Under the pieces are notes generated by a model. That model searched no databases, was not told the origin of the DNA, and saw only the letters and a program-made list of their open reading frames with translations. The translations under genes and the position numbers were made by a program. DNA of 64,000 bases, from the NCBI GenBank assembly GCA_948474755.1, contig CAOLHI010001243.1:350714-414713 (forward strand), in the 5' to 3' direction. This DNA comes from Ctenosaura bakeri (taxonomy: Eukaryota; Chordata; Lepidosauria; Squamata; Iguanidae). Below are positions 43,908 to 55,553 of the stretch, piece by piece. The number at the start of each line of letters is the position of its first letter. Positions within the stretch are counted from its first letter, which is position 1.

Positions 43908-44090
43908 GACAGACCAGCCAGCCAAACAAACCTGATGGGGCAGAATTAGAAAACATATCAGGCATATAACTCTCAATACGCTTCTTCAAAAACATCGTAC
44001 AACCACAAGTAGAATATTATATACAGTTCTGTTCACCACACCTACCAGGAAGATTGCAGAGGAACTCCTGGATTATTAGTGGTTCTAGGA
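43550..44090 (+). pseudogene. Decayed CR1/L3-type reverse transcriptase
   Basis: Translation in shifting frames gives pieces of an ancient CR1-group ORF2: FADDIKLFRV-like near 43,572, DRLEEWALKWH near 43,660, SELEVTDQDLGG near 43,760, and PQVEYYIQFCSPHLPG near 44,005. Stops and frameshifts are frequent. A (GAAA)n microsatellite (43846-43908) has expanded inside the coding relic. It is far more decayed than the CR1 at 41,190. Confidence 0.6.
43846..43908. repeat. (GAAA)n microsatellite
   Basis: About 14 GAAA units within the decayed RT relic. Confidence 0.95.
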
Positions 44091-46069
44091 GGGATGGGAA
44101 AACTTGTAGGCATACCTAGATATCTCTCCAGGTCATGACACTTGACAAGATACGTATGCTCTTCAGATATTTCTCAGGTTCCACCCAAACATTTTCTTTT
44201 TTCTGTTGCACAACCTAATATGACATTTGGTATTGATCTGATCCCTGCCTGTAAAATTTTCATTTTCTTTTCAGATACTGGAGGTAGCAGCACTGGGAGG
44301 GGAGGAGGAGAAAAAATGAATTTTAAAATCACACAGCAGCAGCCTCACGTTTACTGCCAATTGGCATTGCTCCATTAAGTTCTATAGAACCACACCGGTT
44401 AATGCCAGTTAAAGAGACAGAAGGTGTTAGTTTGAGTGTGGGGCAGAGATGGAATACAATAAATACCTGACTGTTCAGAATGATGGTACCATAGAACCAT
44501 TCAAATTAACATTTAATTAATTTTTCCTTCTTTGAGGAATAAAAATAGAAACCAAGAAATTAAACCCAGAGTGACTTTTCAAAATTCACACACACTATTT
44601 TGGTATAAAATGAGTCATACCTCTTTGTATAATCCCATATACTTTTATTCTTCACTGATTAATTATTCTGGATTAACTACCTTTTTTCAATCACAGTCTG
44701 CAACATGGAGCAGGCTCTGCACTTTGCCTACAAGCATAAATTGGAAACATTTTATTTTTAAGAAAATCATGTTAAGGTCAATACACCAGCACATGCACAC
44801 TTTCGAGATGTTTATATCTTTCCCTTCACTTGGGTGCTTAAAATGGATGGGGAACATGTAGAACACACATCCAAATGAAGACTCATGACAGTGAACACAC
44901 CAAGATTGGTGAATAAAGAGGGGAAAGGACTCACTAATCTATTTTAATCTTCCCTTAGTATTCCTTGGTGGAAAAGCATAGTTTCCACTTGCATTTCATT
45001 TTTAGAAAAAGTTTCAAAAATCTATGCCCGGCTTATAAAGCTGAGCCTGCTCCTACCCACTTTTAAGTTTCGTACTGTTCAACCTGTATTTTGCAAGGAG
45101 CATCTGTGGTTAAATTCCTATTTGTTTCATCTCATAAGCGCTTGTGTGTGTGTGTGTGTGTGCATAAAATTCACAGGAATTTTCCATTATGGTAGAACAT
45201 TTTTTCATACATATTAATGGGCATATAAGGAAATAACATTTGTCAGAATTTGTTTGAACTAATGCATATTCTTGACATAACCGGAAACACACACACACAC
45301 ACACACAATGGTATCATTTGTGTTTTTCTTCTAGTTATATCAAGAATATGCACCATTTTCCCCAGGATTCTACAGATTCTTTTGAATTCTACTATGAGAG
45401 CTCTTTGTATGAGCAATGATAAGATCTTCTCATGTACACTCTTTGATGGGTGCAAACATTTCAGTTAATGTTCCTTAAGACTTGAATGTAGCTTCAGCTC
45501 ATTTACCACCACATTCCAGAAATCCTTCCTTTCTCTTGTAAAACCTAAGAGCACACAGTCCATTACTTGTGCAATGTGTTGGTAAGAGACTATGGAATAG
45601 GCTGAAATAAATTGATTTCCTTTATACAAGGGCTTGCCATGTCATTTTTGCTCCAAAATGGAACTTAACTTAGAAACTACAGGTCAAACCAAGGAATGGA
45701 AATATAAATTTAGGAAAGAAATCTATGAAATGGCTACAGGTATAGACCTTGTTGTTGCATTTAGAATACCATCCTGTGTCTGTCATACAAATAACCTTTC
45801 CCTGGTATGGGAAATAGCGGGTCACCTACTAACTATATGATTGCTTGTGATGAATGATGTTTATGGGTACAATCTACAGATAAAAGCTGTTTTCAGATTT
45901 CAGACACTGTATTTGTTGTAAAACGGCACCACAAAGCTGTATCTAAGTGTGAGCTGTCTGAGTGAGAGGTAATGATAGCTTAGTGATGGTATGTTTCAAT
46001 AGCAGTTGAAAAGATGACAGTTTTACATTTACACAGGGACAAATATTATGAAGACTTAAATTTAGGACA
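44091..46069. other. Non-coding DNA with an inverted repeat around (CA)n
   Basis: No gene is supported. A (GT)n run lies at 45142-45162 and a (CA)n run at 45289-45306. The latter sits in the loop of an 18-bp inverted repeat, GCATATTCTTGACATAAC (45264-45281) and GTTATATCAAGAATATGC (45334-45351), 17 of 18 paired. Confidence 0.5.
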
Positions 46070-46170
46070 TGGTGCCAATTTAAATGGATTTACTTAGAAG
46101 CAAATCTCATTTTTTTCAGAGTGGTTCCTTTCAAATAACTATCATCTAGAACTGCAACCTTAATTCAATA
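46070..46170 (+). repeat. Dispersed repeat with GGATTTACTTAGAAG core
   Basis: AATGGATTTACTTAGAAGCA, then TCTCATTTTTTTCAG and ATCTAGAACTGCAACCT, follow the block order of the repeats at 33,597 (+) and 25,411 (-). Strongly decayed. Confidence 0.4.
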
Positions 46171-46687
46171 AAAGTCAAAAGGAAAGGAAGAGCAATTATC
46201 TAATTCCAGTGCTAAGCTGCATATCAGTATGTCCATTCTCACCAAATTTTATATTGCATTTGCAACCTCTTCCACCCCTTTTCTAATCTTGCATCTTTTG
46301 TGCAAAATTCATGGTATTTTTTTCTTTCCAGTGTAACAGATTCTCCTGTATAATCCTTGACAAGCCATGAACAGAAAGCAGGTGAGAGGTAGAATAAGTC
46401 TTAACAGATAGCTTTAGGGGACTCAAGAAGTCATTCACCTGACAGTGACTAATTAAAGCAGGTTATATAACTGAACTCCTAATGTTCAGATTCTTGTCTT
46501 TGGTTCACAAGTTTACAGCAACAGGAGCAAACAGGTGGAAGACTTTATGCTAAGTTAACATCACAGCTTATGAAACTGTGAAGGACTTTCTGTGACATGT
46601 ACTGGGCAGAGCTGGCCTCCTTTTCCGTGAAGAACTCATGGGGATTTCTTATTTACATGTAGGGATCTGTTGCTGCCTTGACTTCTA

Positions 46688-46889
46688 AGCCATTTCTGCA
46701 TTATACTGTTACAGTGCTATTATTCCACTTTCAACATCCAATGGAATCCTGGAGTTTGCAGTTTAGGGAGGGGCATTTAGAATTCTCAGCCAGGGAACTC
46801 TTGGGCCTCAGGAAATTACAAACCCCAGAATTCCACAGGATGTTGAAAATAGAATAATAGCAATATAACAATATAAGGTAGAAATGGTC
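46688..46889. mobile_element. Palindromic GGCC-ended MITE (family A, copy 2)
   Basis: The left arm AGCCATTTCTGCATTATACT and the right arm ATATAAGGTAGAAATGGTC are inverted. The inner arms CTTTCAACATCCAATGGAAT and ATTCCACAGGATGTTGAAAA match copy 1. The centre is longer (202 bp in total). The flanks CTA and GTA differ at one base, compatible with an aged 3-bp duplication. Confidence 0.8.
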
Positions 46890-46892
46890 GTA

Positions 46893-47317
46893 GTTTGGTG
46901 ATAAGGCAGGTTGATGATGATGATGATGGTAAAACAGCATCATATAAAATGGGGTTAATTTAAGGGAAAGGCATATAAAAATTTACATGGAAACAACAGG
47001 GTTAATATAGATAGAGGTTATCTTGGGAGCAACAGAACTAGCAAAAGCCCATTAAAAACTGTTCCTTCATCTTGTGCTTCTAATATGATACCCAACACTT
47101 ATGCTATTGGATCCACAGAAGATGTGGAACTGGATTTACCAGTGTCAAGCTACAACTGTTTTTTCCCCCTCTTGAAAACTATATTATTGCAAAAGCCTTG
47201 TGGCAGGTCAGATTTTGTATGGGGATAGCCATTTGCTGATGTAGGTGATATGAGCATACACACACATACATCTCAACAGTTGGATGGAAAGAATATTTGC
47301 ACATTTCTTTGTCCTTA
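46893..47317. other. Non-coding DNA, nothing recognised
   Basis: A (GAT)n run lies at 46912-46928. Nothing else is recognised. Confidence 0.4.
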
Positions 47318-47368
47318 TTTATTTATTTTGTATCCCGCCTCTCCATATGGATCAAGGCGGCGAACAAC
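47318..47368 (-). mobile_element. L2-like LINE 3' terminus, short
   Basis: Reversed L2 end: ATTTATTTATTTTGTATCCC then GCCTCTCCATATGGATCAAG and GCGG. The CCGCCT...AGGCGG stem-loop (47335-47360) of the intact L2 copies is kept. Confidence 0.65.
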
Positions 47369-47425
47369 TTACAAATAGCATGTATTTCTATACATGCCCC
47401 CAACAAGCTGGGTACTCATTTGTTG
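47369..47425 (-). repeat. SINE fragment (tRNA-derived, L2-like tail)
   Basis: ATACATGCCCCCAACAAGCT then GGGTACTCATTTG matches the central block of the SINEs at 1,308 and 2,538. It directly abuts the L2 terminus above. Confidence 0.55.
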
Positions 47426-49429
47426 AAGCAGTTAGAAAAACTGATAAAGCACAAGGATTTTTTTTTCTACTCTTAAGCAATAGCGCCATCACTTCCTTCC
47501 TTTTTACGTTTATTCTCCATACAAACAAAAATATTTTGTGCAAATATAACATTTTACAGAACATTTTTACACAAAAAAACCCACATTGGACTGTGTACAA
47601 GATACAATGGTTTTTTCTCAAACCTGAGAAGATTCAGGACAGTGTATCATCCAGGCTGGCAGTCTGTACAAATTTATGCCACACCATTCAACATTGTCTC
47701 TTTATGTGTCTTGTCATCTAAACATTCTCCTGACTGCTTAAAATGTTTAGTAGAAAGCTGGCATATTTCAGTTCACTGGAAGTCTTGTGCTTGGGTTGTA
47801 ATGTTAGATGTGGGTGTATCCAACCCCCTTGCCTCCCTCCACATATGAGTTGCAATCCTTTTACCATCTCCTTCTGCTTCCCCTTCAGCGCCCCCCTTGC
47901 AATTTTTATTTTTATTTATTTTTGTATTTCCTATAGGTAGGGGACTATAGAATCATGTCGAACTCCAGTTTCCCACTGTTCCTCATCATTAACTATACTG
48001 CAGAGAACTACTCGGAGTGGCAGTTCAATAACATTTGAGGGCTACATGATTCCTATTGTGCTCTAGAGGAATTGGCAGGACAGCAATGGTGCTATTGCTA
48101 GTTTGTTTCCTTTGGATTAGACTCGCTCACTGGCACAAGCGCATAAATAGGCTCTCCATCTTTCTTTCTGGTCAGTTTCATCCAGTGCGTTTGTGACCGA
48201 AGGAAACAAATATAGCAATAGCAGCAATAGCACCATTACAACTTAACAGTTTAACACTATACCTGGTGATTTAAATATATATGGAAATACAGATGGAAAA
48301 CACTGGGAGACTGGAGACAAAATGGGGCTAGAGCAGGAGAATGGAGATGATAACAGCATTATAGCAGCTCAGCTCCTCTACTGTATGAAGTAGGTAAACA
48401 GGCCAAGGTAGTGTCCTCCATAAAGGCCAAAGGAGTATTTCCCAAAAATTCCAACTTAGTTCTAAGGAGTGACAATTATCCCATATCTTTTCATGGTAAA
48501 AGATGCATAGTTTGCTGCTTAGCCTTTTATCAGACTTTCAGACTTCAAGAGATCGATCTATCTATTTATGTATCAAGTGAGATCTGGCTTCCCTCTTATG
48601 ACCAAAACTCACCAAGATCCACAAGAGAAAAGTAGTTATGAGAATTTCTTCCTTCCAAGAGAGGAAACAACTGCTAGCACAGGCAAACAAGCATTTATGT
48701 ACATTGTTCTGTGGGGGAAAAAATGTCAATTTTTGCACAAATGGCATTTTCTCAAAACTACTGTGAAATGCAAAACGGAGGAGGAGGAGGTGGGGGAGGA
48801 ATGAATGAATGAATGAATGATCATTGAGAAATGTTCAAAAACTCTTGCAATTTTGCCCAGCAGGGAGAAAACATTTGAAATGTTTCCTTGTCATGTTCAA
48901 AAATGAAATTTACATCCCTCTCAACATTTTGCTGCTGAGATCAGTAACAGGCAACAATAAAGATGAAAATGAAGTCATATAGAACATGGTCTAGAAAAGG
49001 GGACTTCCAGATAAAGTGGATTAAGATTCTTTTGAGATTTGAATATAATTAACTACATAAGATATGCTGTCAAACTTTTGTGGACTCAGTGAATGATCTC
49101 ATACGTTGTTTTGCTGAATTTACTCAATCGCTTCCCTGAGACTAGTGTACTGGTATGTATGTATGTGTGTGTGTGTGTATGTATCCATATATGCATATCC
49201 ATCTACACACATATATATGTTGGCCTTAGAAAATACCTGTCTGTCTGTCTGTCTGTCTGTCCATGGTTGACATAGAACCTCAGAGTAGCATAGGCTGTAG
49301 CACTGCATAATATTTGTGCTTTAAACAGTGTAAGAGCATCAGCAGAATGAAAACTATCTGAGCTACAAGTGTGTTGGTGGGAAAAACTTGACACTTCTAA
49401 TAAAGAATCCCTAGTTTAGGCTGCTCCTG
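47426..49429. other. Non-coding DNA with microsatellites
   Basis: Contains (GAAT)n at 48799-48820, a GTAT/GT-rich stretch at 49153-49181 and (CTGT)n at 49237-49260. An AGCAATAGCAGCAATAGCAC stretch at 48,213 may be a SINE tail scrap. No gene is supported. Confidence 0.4.
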
Positions 49430-50060
49430 CACAATTTGGATCGATTGAAAGGTCTTGCTTCTAGTAGAAGATCTGAAAGATCTTTATATCCCTTTTCTGA
49501 AACTGTCAATTACCATTTTAGATTACCATTGTTGTTTGGTAATTAATCCTCTGTTTTGGTTGATTAGCTGTTGAACAAGAATGAAATGCATCGTTCTTCC
49601 TTTTTAAAGATTACCTTCCTGTTTCTGATTACATGGTTTGTTAAACCTTCAAGTTGATGTGTGTCTTTACTTATGCACAGAGTTGATAATTCTCTGTGGT
49701 TGTGTCCACCCTGTGGAGTGCTCTCCCAGCTAAAGCACAGTTGGTTATTTTTTGCAGGCTTTTCCACACAGTTTAAATGTAGCTTTGTCAGAAGGGATTT
49801 TAATGGCAGCTGGAGCTTTTAATAAGAAAAATCTTACTTGCACTTGAGGTTATATTGACATGACTTGGGCTGAAACCTGATTAGACTGTTTTTTCCCTTT
49901 CCAAATGAAACTAAGCTGTGGTCTTAGGTTAAAATGTTTTCATTACATTTTTGGGGATGGATTTTTATTTACTCTGAACCAGTTCAGACTCCAGCTTTCA
50001 AATGGAATATAATCTGGTTTAGATGCTGAATTCACAGTAAGATTCAGGTATCCAGGTATT
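49430..50060. promoter_or_regulatory. Candidate conserved non-coding block
   Basis: Repeat-free sequence with ACTGTCAATTACCATTTTAG and GGTAATTAATCC near 49,540, and ATTTTAATGGCAGCTGGAGC near 49,800 (TAATTA homeodomain cores and an E-box). The composition suggests an enhancer-like conserved element; untested. Confidence 0.25.
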
Positions 50061-50578
50061 TGGGTCTTCCATTGACCTGCACTTGAAAATTAATAAAAGC
50101 TATAGATTTTTAGGTTTTGCCAAAAACAGGTCCAGAAATTCTGGAGACATGGTAGCTCCTTTAAAGCAAATAATCCCTGTAAAAATGCAAGCAGCTAATT
50201 ATAAGAGTTTTTGTGCTAGCCAATTTTAAATTTTCATTTTTTTTCTTCCCAAAAAAGTAAACTTTGATGAAATAAACACAGTCAGTTGAATGCTCAGCTC
50301 TTCCAGTTCATGTTCTTTTTGCACTGCAATATCTGTGATGTACAGCTGTTGATTGTACAATAGGAGAATAACCTGGTGTGTGTAGCTGATACATACAAGA
50401 AAAATTGAAAAGAAAAGGAAAAAAAAACAAAGCACACTTTCCGTGTATGTATAGTGTTCCTCCTTGTATTATAGGAGGTTGTGTGCCAAAGTTCCCAAGA
50501 GCACCTACAAGGTTCAGAATTCAAGTACAGCAGCACTGAAGAGCACAAATTAAGTCCAGAGGCAATGGTTAAAACTAA

Positions 50579-50710
50579 AGTACTACACTGAGAAGTGGTG
50601 TTGTTGCCAGGCATCACCTAAATCTGGAAAAAGTACTACACTGAGAGGTGTAGTTGTTGCCGGGCATCACCTAAATCTACAGACAGGCATCACCTAAATT
50701 TGGAAAAAGA
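50579..50710 (+). repeat. 53-bp tandem repeat, about 2.5 units
   Basis: AGTACTACACTGAGAAGTGG (50579) recurs as AGTACTACACTGAGAGGTGT (50632). A third partial unit, CAGGCATCACCTAAATTTGG, starts near 50,684. No relation to a known element was found. Confidence 0.8.
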
Positions 50711-51579
50711 ATCCAAGCCTGTAGAATGGTTATGAATATATGCAATTCAGTGATTTCATACCACACATTGTGATCTGAGAATGCTGGTGACATTATTGTT
50801 TCAGATTGGAAGCTAAAGTTGCCATTGTGCAAAACCCAGTTTACCACTCCATCAGCGCTCCATGCTGTTTTCCTTATAACAGAGGTGTAAAATATGCAGA
50901 TGTGTTAAGTGGTGGCTCCCAGTGTTCATCACTATTTGCTGTGCTGCCTTGGGCAGCAATCCAACAACATCTGGAGTGTTTTATAATTCCTATCTGTGCC
51001 TTATACTATGTAGTTGGTGATACAATGTCTTTTCTTCCATCCTCAGATTGATCTGAAACACTTAAATCCTGCACATGCATCAAACTGATCTGATTCAGTT
51101 TGGGCTTTATTTGAACTGACCTGATTTTCTTTGGAATCTTGGATTTGTCCAAAATGGTTGCCTTTATTAGCATATTTGTTATGGAAGTCTTGCATATGGT
51201 AATGTGACTTATGATATTTGTTCACCAGCTTTATATCCTTGAATTCTTGGTAGTACCCTACTCTCTCTCCTGCCTTGTTATCCTATTTTATGTGCTAAAA
51301 TGAGCCTACAAAGAACACAGCATGAATCTTAGAGAGCGAGAAAAGACATGACTGATATGGATTTTTTTTTTTTTTGGTAATACTCATAGTTCTTCTTCTT
51401 TTTTAAAGTTTATTTTATTAGCTTGTTGGACTGGTTTCTGTAGAAAAGTGTATTTCCAGTTGCGTAACAGGAAGCAGAAATTCCTGATTTGAAAGACCAG
51501 TCCCTTTCCAGGTGGTTAAAAAGAGATTCATACAAATTCCTCTTTGGAAAATACAGAGGGAATCCCTGGGCTCTACATC
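50711..51579. other. Non-coding DNA, nothing recognised
   Basis: Homopolymer T run at 51363-51376. No gene or repeat is supported. Confidence 0.4.
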
Positions 51580-51665
51580 AATCAGTCAGTCAATTAATCA
51601 ATCACCTATATTTTAATAGTGTCTTTCTATATAAAATATGCTCAAAATGGTTCACAACAAAGTAA
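51580..51665 (-). mobile_element. L2-like LINE 3' terminus, decayed
   Basis: ATCAATCAGTCAGTCAATTA, then ATAAAATATGCTCAAAATGG and TTCACAAC, resemble a reversed L2-type 3' end with its tail repeats. Strongly diverged. Confidence 0.4.
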
Positions 51666-54149
51666 AACAGAAAAATAATATTAATGTATTCCTATTGAAG
51701 AAAAAAACATAGTTTCATATCAAGTAAATCAATCATCAATAACATAATAACATAAATATTGATAACATAACAAGTAAATATTACAACAATATAAAATCAG
51801 TTAAATAATAATTGAAGTATCAGTGCTAGCTTAAAAACAGGTGCATGATTTGACCTTGTCCATTAGCAGCAGTAAGTAAAGAATAAGGAGGAGAATAACA
51901 GGAGCAGAGAAGGTTTAGAAGAAAGTAAGACTCATTGCCAATTCAAAGTGACAAGTTAGTGAAAACATCACTTGACTTAGATGATAAGTACAGCTAATGT
52001 CCATGGGTGATGATGGAGGAAAAGAGATTTGGGGATATGTGGTGAAATACGAAAGACAAACCGAGTCTCAGCTGTTTTGGACCATCTTAGGTACAACTAA
52101 GTCAATAACAAGAGAATATTCTCACTTTTCAGAACTTGAGCAATTTAGAAATTTCCATAAGTATTTTGGATATACGTTTTAAAAATTGTTTTAAAGTGTT
52201 TGCTCGACTTATGCTTACTCTATTTGTTTTCAGTGAAACTTTGTTCAATATGCTATAAATAAGCTTGAAGTATTGTGGTTAGGAGATGATGAACTGAGCT
52301 GACTTGTTAACTGAACTGTTCCACAGTTTATAGAAATGCTATTCCTATTTTAATTCTTTGCACACATTCTACAGTGCTGATAGGTTGAGACAGCCCATGC
52401 AGTGTTTTCCAAGAAGGTAAAACACTAGCTGGTAATGTTTCAAGAAGCTGAAATGCCACAGATCAGCTTAGAAGATGCCCAAGTGAAGGTAAGTGGAAGC
52501 TTGTTTCAGTTGGTTTGATTCATGGCACTTACAAAACAATGGTTCTCAGTGATGATGAGTACATATCCACAAACATCTGAAATGTCAAGCTGGCAAAGGA
52601 TGCCAAGTTATCAGGTTCTCCATTGCCTATGATATTAAGGCCAGAACCTCTTGGTTGAAATGGACAAATTAACAACATGGATAAGAAAAAAGATTGTGGA
52701 GACTTTCATGGAAGATTGGAATCTGTTAATATGCTTATTGCAAGAGTAAGAGAACAAGATCCTGACTGTAGGTTTTAGCAATTGGAATTTTTGAAAAATT
52801 GTCATGGAAGTACTCAACTCATATTTGTATTAGAGAAGTTTTGTGGTTTTTTAGCTTATAAATGATCTAGAGTCAACGTTAGACAAACCACTTTTTTTTT
52901 TGAAAAAATGCAATGTCTGTTTTAGTTGTTTTGTATTTACCATGTACTAATTCTAGGTATTTATGTTGGTGAATTTGATTTATTTTTATATTTTGTGTAA
53001 AGCTATTTGTTGTTGTAGTCGGTGGTTTATGCTTATTTTTGTAGTTGTGTAGTTCAAAATCATATTTTTAATAAAATTTGATGGTAAAAATGATGGCCAA
53101 AGGCTAAGACCAGTGGTTCAGTTCTTGAGATGTCATAGGTCAGGCTCCATGAATGTCACAAGGACATTCCTGTGATGTCTCAGGTAGGATAGGCAAGAAT
53201 TGGAAGGTGAGGGGTAGAACTGCTTCTGGATAATCTGATTGACATGAGAGCAATTGGGGTAATCTGGAGAAAACTCAGTTAACCAGGCAATATGGCTACT
53301 CATAGTTCAAAGAGAAGACTTTTTTTCAGTAGCCAGACAGGTGGTAAAATGTGCTCAGCAACTGTGGTCAGTTCCAGCCATTCCAGCTAGGGTTCAAATG
53401 GCACACAGTCTTACCTACATCATACATGATGAATGATCATTTTTTGCAGATTCTCTACTGCTGTTTCACCTTTTGGAAGGCTCATTGTCAAGGAGCCCAC
53501 AAGCAGCTCCCTGCCTCATTTTTGTGCTGCTGTTGTTGAGCTTCTCAGCTAGAAAGATCCGTATTTGCAGCATTGGCACTCTACTCCTTGCCTATCTGCA
53601 AATAACACAATGGGGTCATGTCTGCATCCTCCCTAACTCCTCAGTCCTCTTGCTCCCAGATTTGCACAAATGCAACATATAAGTACTTTCATATGAACTA
53701 GTGATACTTGGTTCCAGCAGGAAATGGGTAAAATTGAGTGCCCAGACACACAATAATCAATTTGTCTCTTCCTCCTGTGTCACCCACCCTCTGAATAGCA
53801 TCCTCACCAGAAATAGTATATTGCTATTTTCTTGTGCTATTTTAGTTAAAATAATATACCTGCATATTATAATACAGTTAGTGGTTGTTGTAATTGTACA
53901 TTGTTATTGTAGTTATATATTATAATACACATTATAATTTAAATGTTTTTGTAAGCAATCTGTTTCATTTCTTTTAAAGTCTCAATATTGTACTTGTTTG
54001 GTATGAATATGCAGCATACTTCTGGATTGTCATGGATTCTGGATGTTTCAATAAATTATTTTTAAAAAGACAATGTAAATCCAAGCTAAAATTTGAGATA
54101 ATAATATGTTGCACCAAACCTATGCCCTCTTATCTATTTTGGTGCATCT
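51666..54149. other. Non-coding DNA, nothing recognised
   Basis: AT-rich. The 51,680-51,830 part is rich in AATAACATA-type sequence. No gene or other repeat is supported. Confidence 0.4.
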
Positions 54150-54360
54150 TTGTTGTTGTTACGAGCCTTCAAGTTGACACTGACTTATGATGACCCTACC
54201 ATTAGATTCTTTTGGGCAAGATTTAGGCAGAATAGGTTTGCCATTGACTTCCTCTAAAGCTGAGAGAGTGTGCCCCAGTGGGTTTCCATGGCTGAGTGGA
54301 GATTTGAAACCTGATGTACTGGAGTCACATAAGCTTGAAATCAGGATTTTAGGATAGCAA
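54150..54360 (-). repeat. Sauria-type SINE, copy 3
   Basis: It reads in reverse: TTGTTGTTGTTACGAGCCTT tail, TTGACACTGACTTATGATGA, AATAGGTTTGCCATTGACTT, GAGTGTGCCCCAGTGGGTTT and ATGGCTGAGTGGAGATTTGA head region. It matches the blocks of the + strand copies at 2,904 and 7,348. Confidence 0.85.
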
Positions 54361-55553
54361 ATGATGTGGTATTGAAAATCATGCCACAAAATCTGAAAAG
54401 CCAGTGTGAGAATCTACCATCGCCTAATGAGCCAATTTACTCCCATTATTGAGAAGAGAGTGGTGATTGCCATTACCTAGAAGTAGTCACAGTAGGAGGT
54501 AGATATAAGCTGCAAATCGCACTTGACAAAAATGGATGCCAGTGTCAAAAGACAGGATGGGGAAGGGGTTCTAATGATGGAATGGGAACAGCCACTGGAG
54601 GGATTGAAATAAAAGAGGGAATGAGTAGGAAAGAATGAGATACAGACTGCAAAATAGAATAAAATGACACTTGAGGAAAACAAGGATGAGCAGAAAGAAA
54701 AATGGCCGATGGGACAGAAAAAGAGGGGCAAGTAAAAGTCCAGGCATATGCTTCATGAGGGTTTTCTGGGCTTCTTCAAAGAGTTCTAAACCCTGGTAGA
54801 AAATCCAGAGGCACTGAATATGAGCTGCAGAAGTTACTTGAGAAGGGGAGGAGGATTGTAAGTCTACATAGGATAATGTCAACAATTTATTCTGTGGTGC
54901 CAACTCACAGGCTCTTCAATAACTAGCTACTGGCTAGTGGTGATAGGCAAATATGTCAGTTTTCACTTTGCTCACATCTGAATTTTAATGAATTATGATT
55001 TTTTTTTTTAAAAAAAACAACAACCCTAAATTCTCAATAGGATGTAAATCTTTGTGAATTTCATTCTCATGGGCAAGAAGGAATAATTTTACCATTTCTC
55101 TCCTTGTTGTGAGTAAGGCATTAAAAGGTATAGCTTTTAAAAGATGATTCACAGTTTGAGACCTCTGTGAAAAAAAATAATAAGTTATGCACAAAAATGC
55201 TATTTTCTGTACATTATTTTCTGACGTTTTCTGCATTGAAAAAAACAAACAAACTTCATGAGCAGAAGTCCTGAACCGTTAAGATTCTTGCCTCATTAGG
55301 ATTCACCAGGGTTTCCCAAAACTGAAGGAATTTGTTTTTCAGTCATTTAAAAATATTTTTGAGTATGCTTTTCATTCCTATTTTTCAGCCATGCCTAAGA
55401 GGCATGAGCATATCTGTTATTTTCTTCTTTTGCTTAAATTTGAATGTTGTGAATTCTGATTTTTTTTAAAGAACATTGTTCACCTATCCCTGCACTTACA
55501 AAAGGATCCCAAGGACATCTTATATGAACTGCTACCTCTACAAGATAAGCTAA
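54361..55553. other. Non-coding DNA, nothing recognised
   Basis: Contains a small TTTTCTG-palindrome cluster at about 55,187-55,240, like that at 7,780-8,073. No gene is supported. Confidence 0.35.

Noticed and set aside
43846..43908. Possible CRISPR-like or satellite array
   Set aside because: It is a simple (GAAA)n microsatellite without spacers. No CRISPR array or prokaryotic feature exists in the window.
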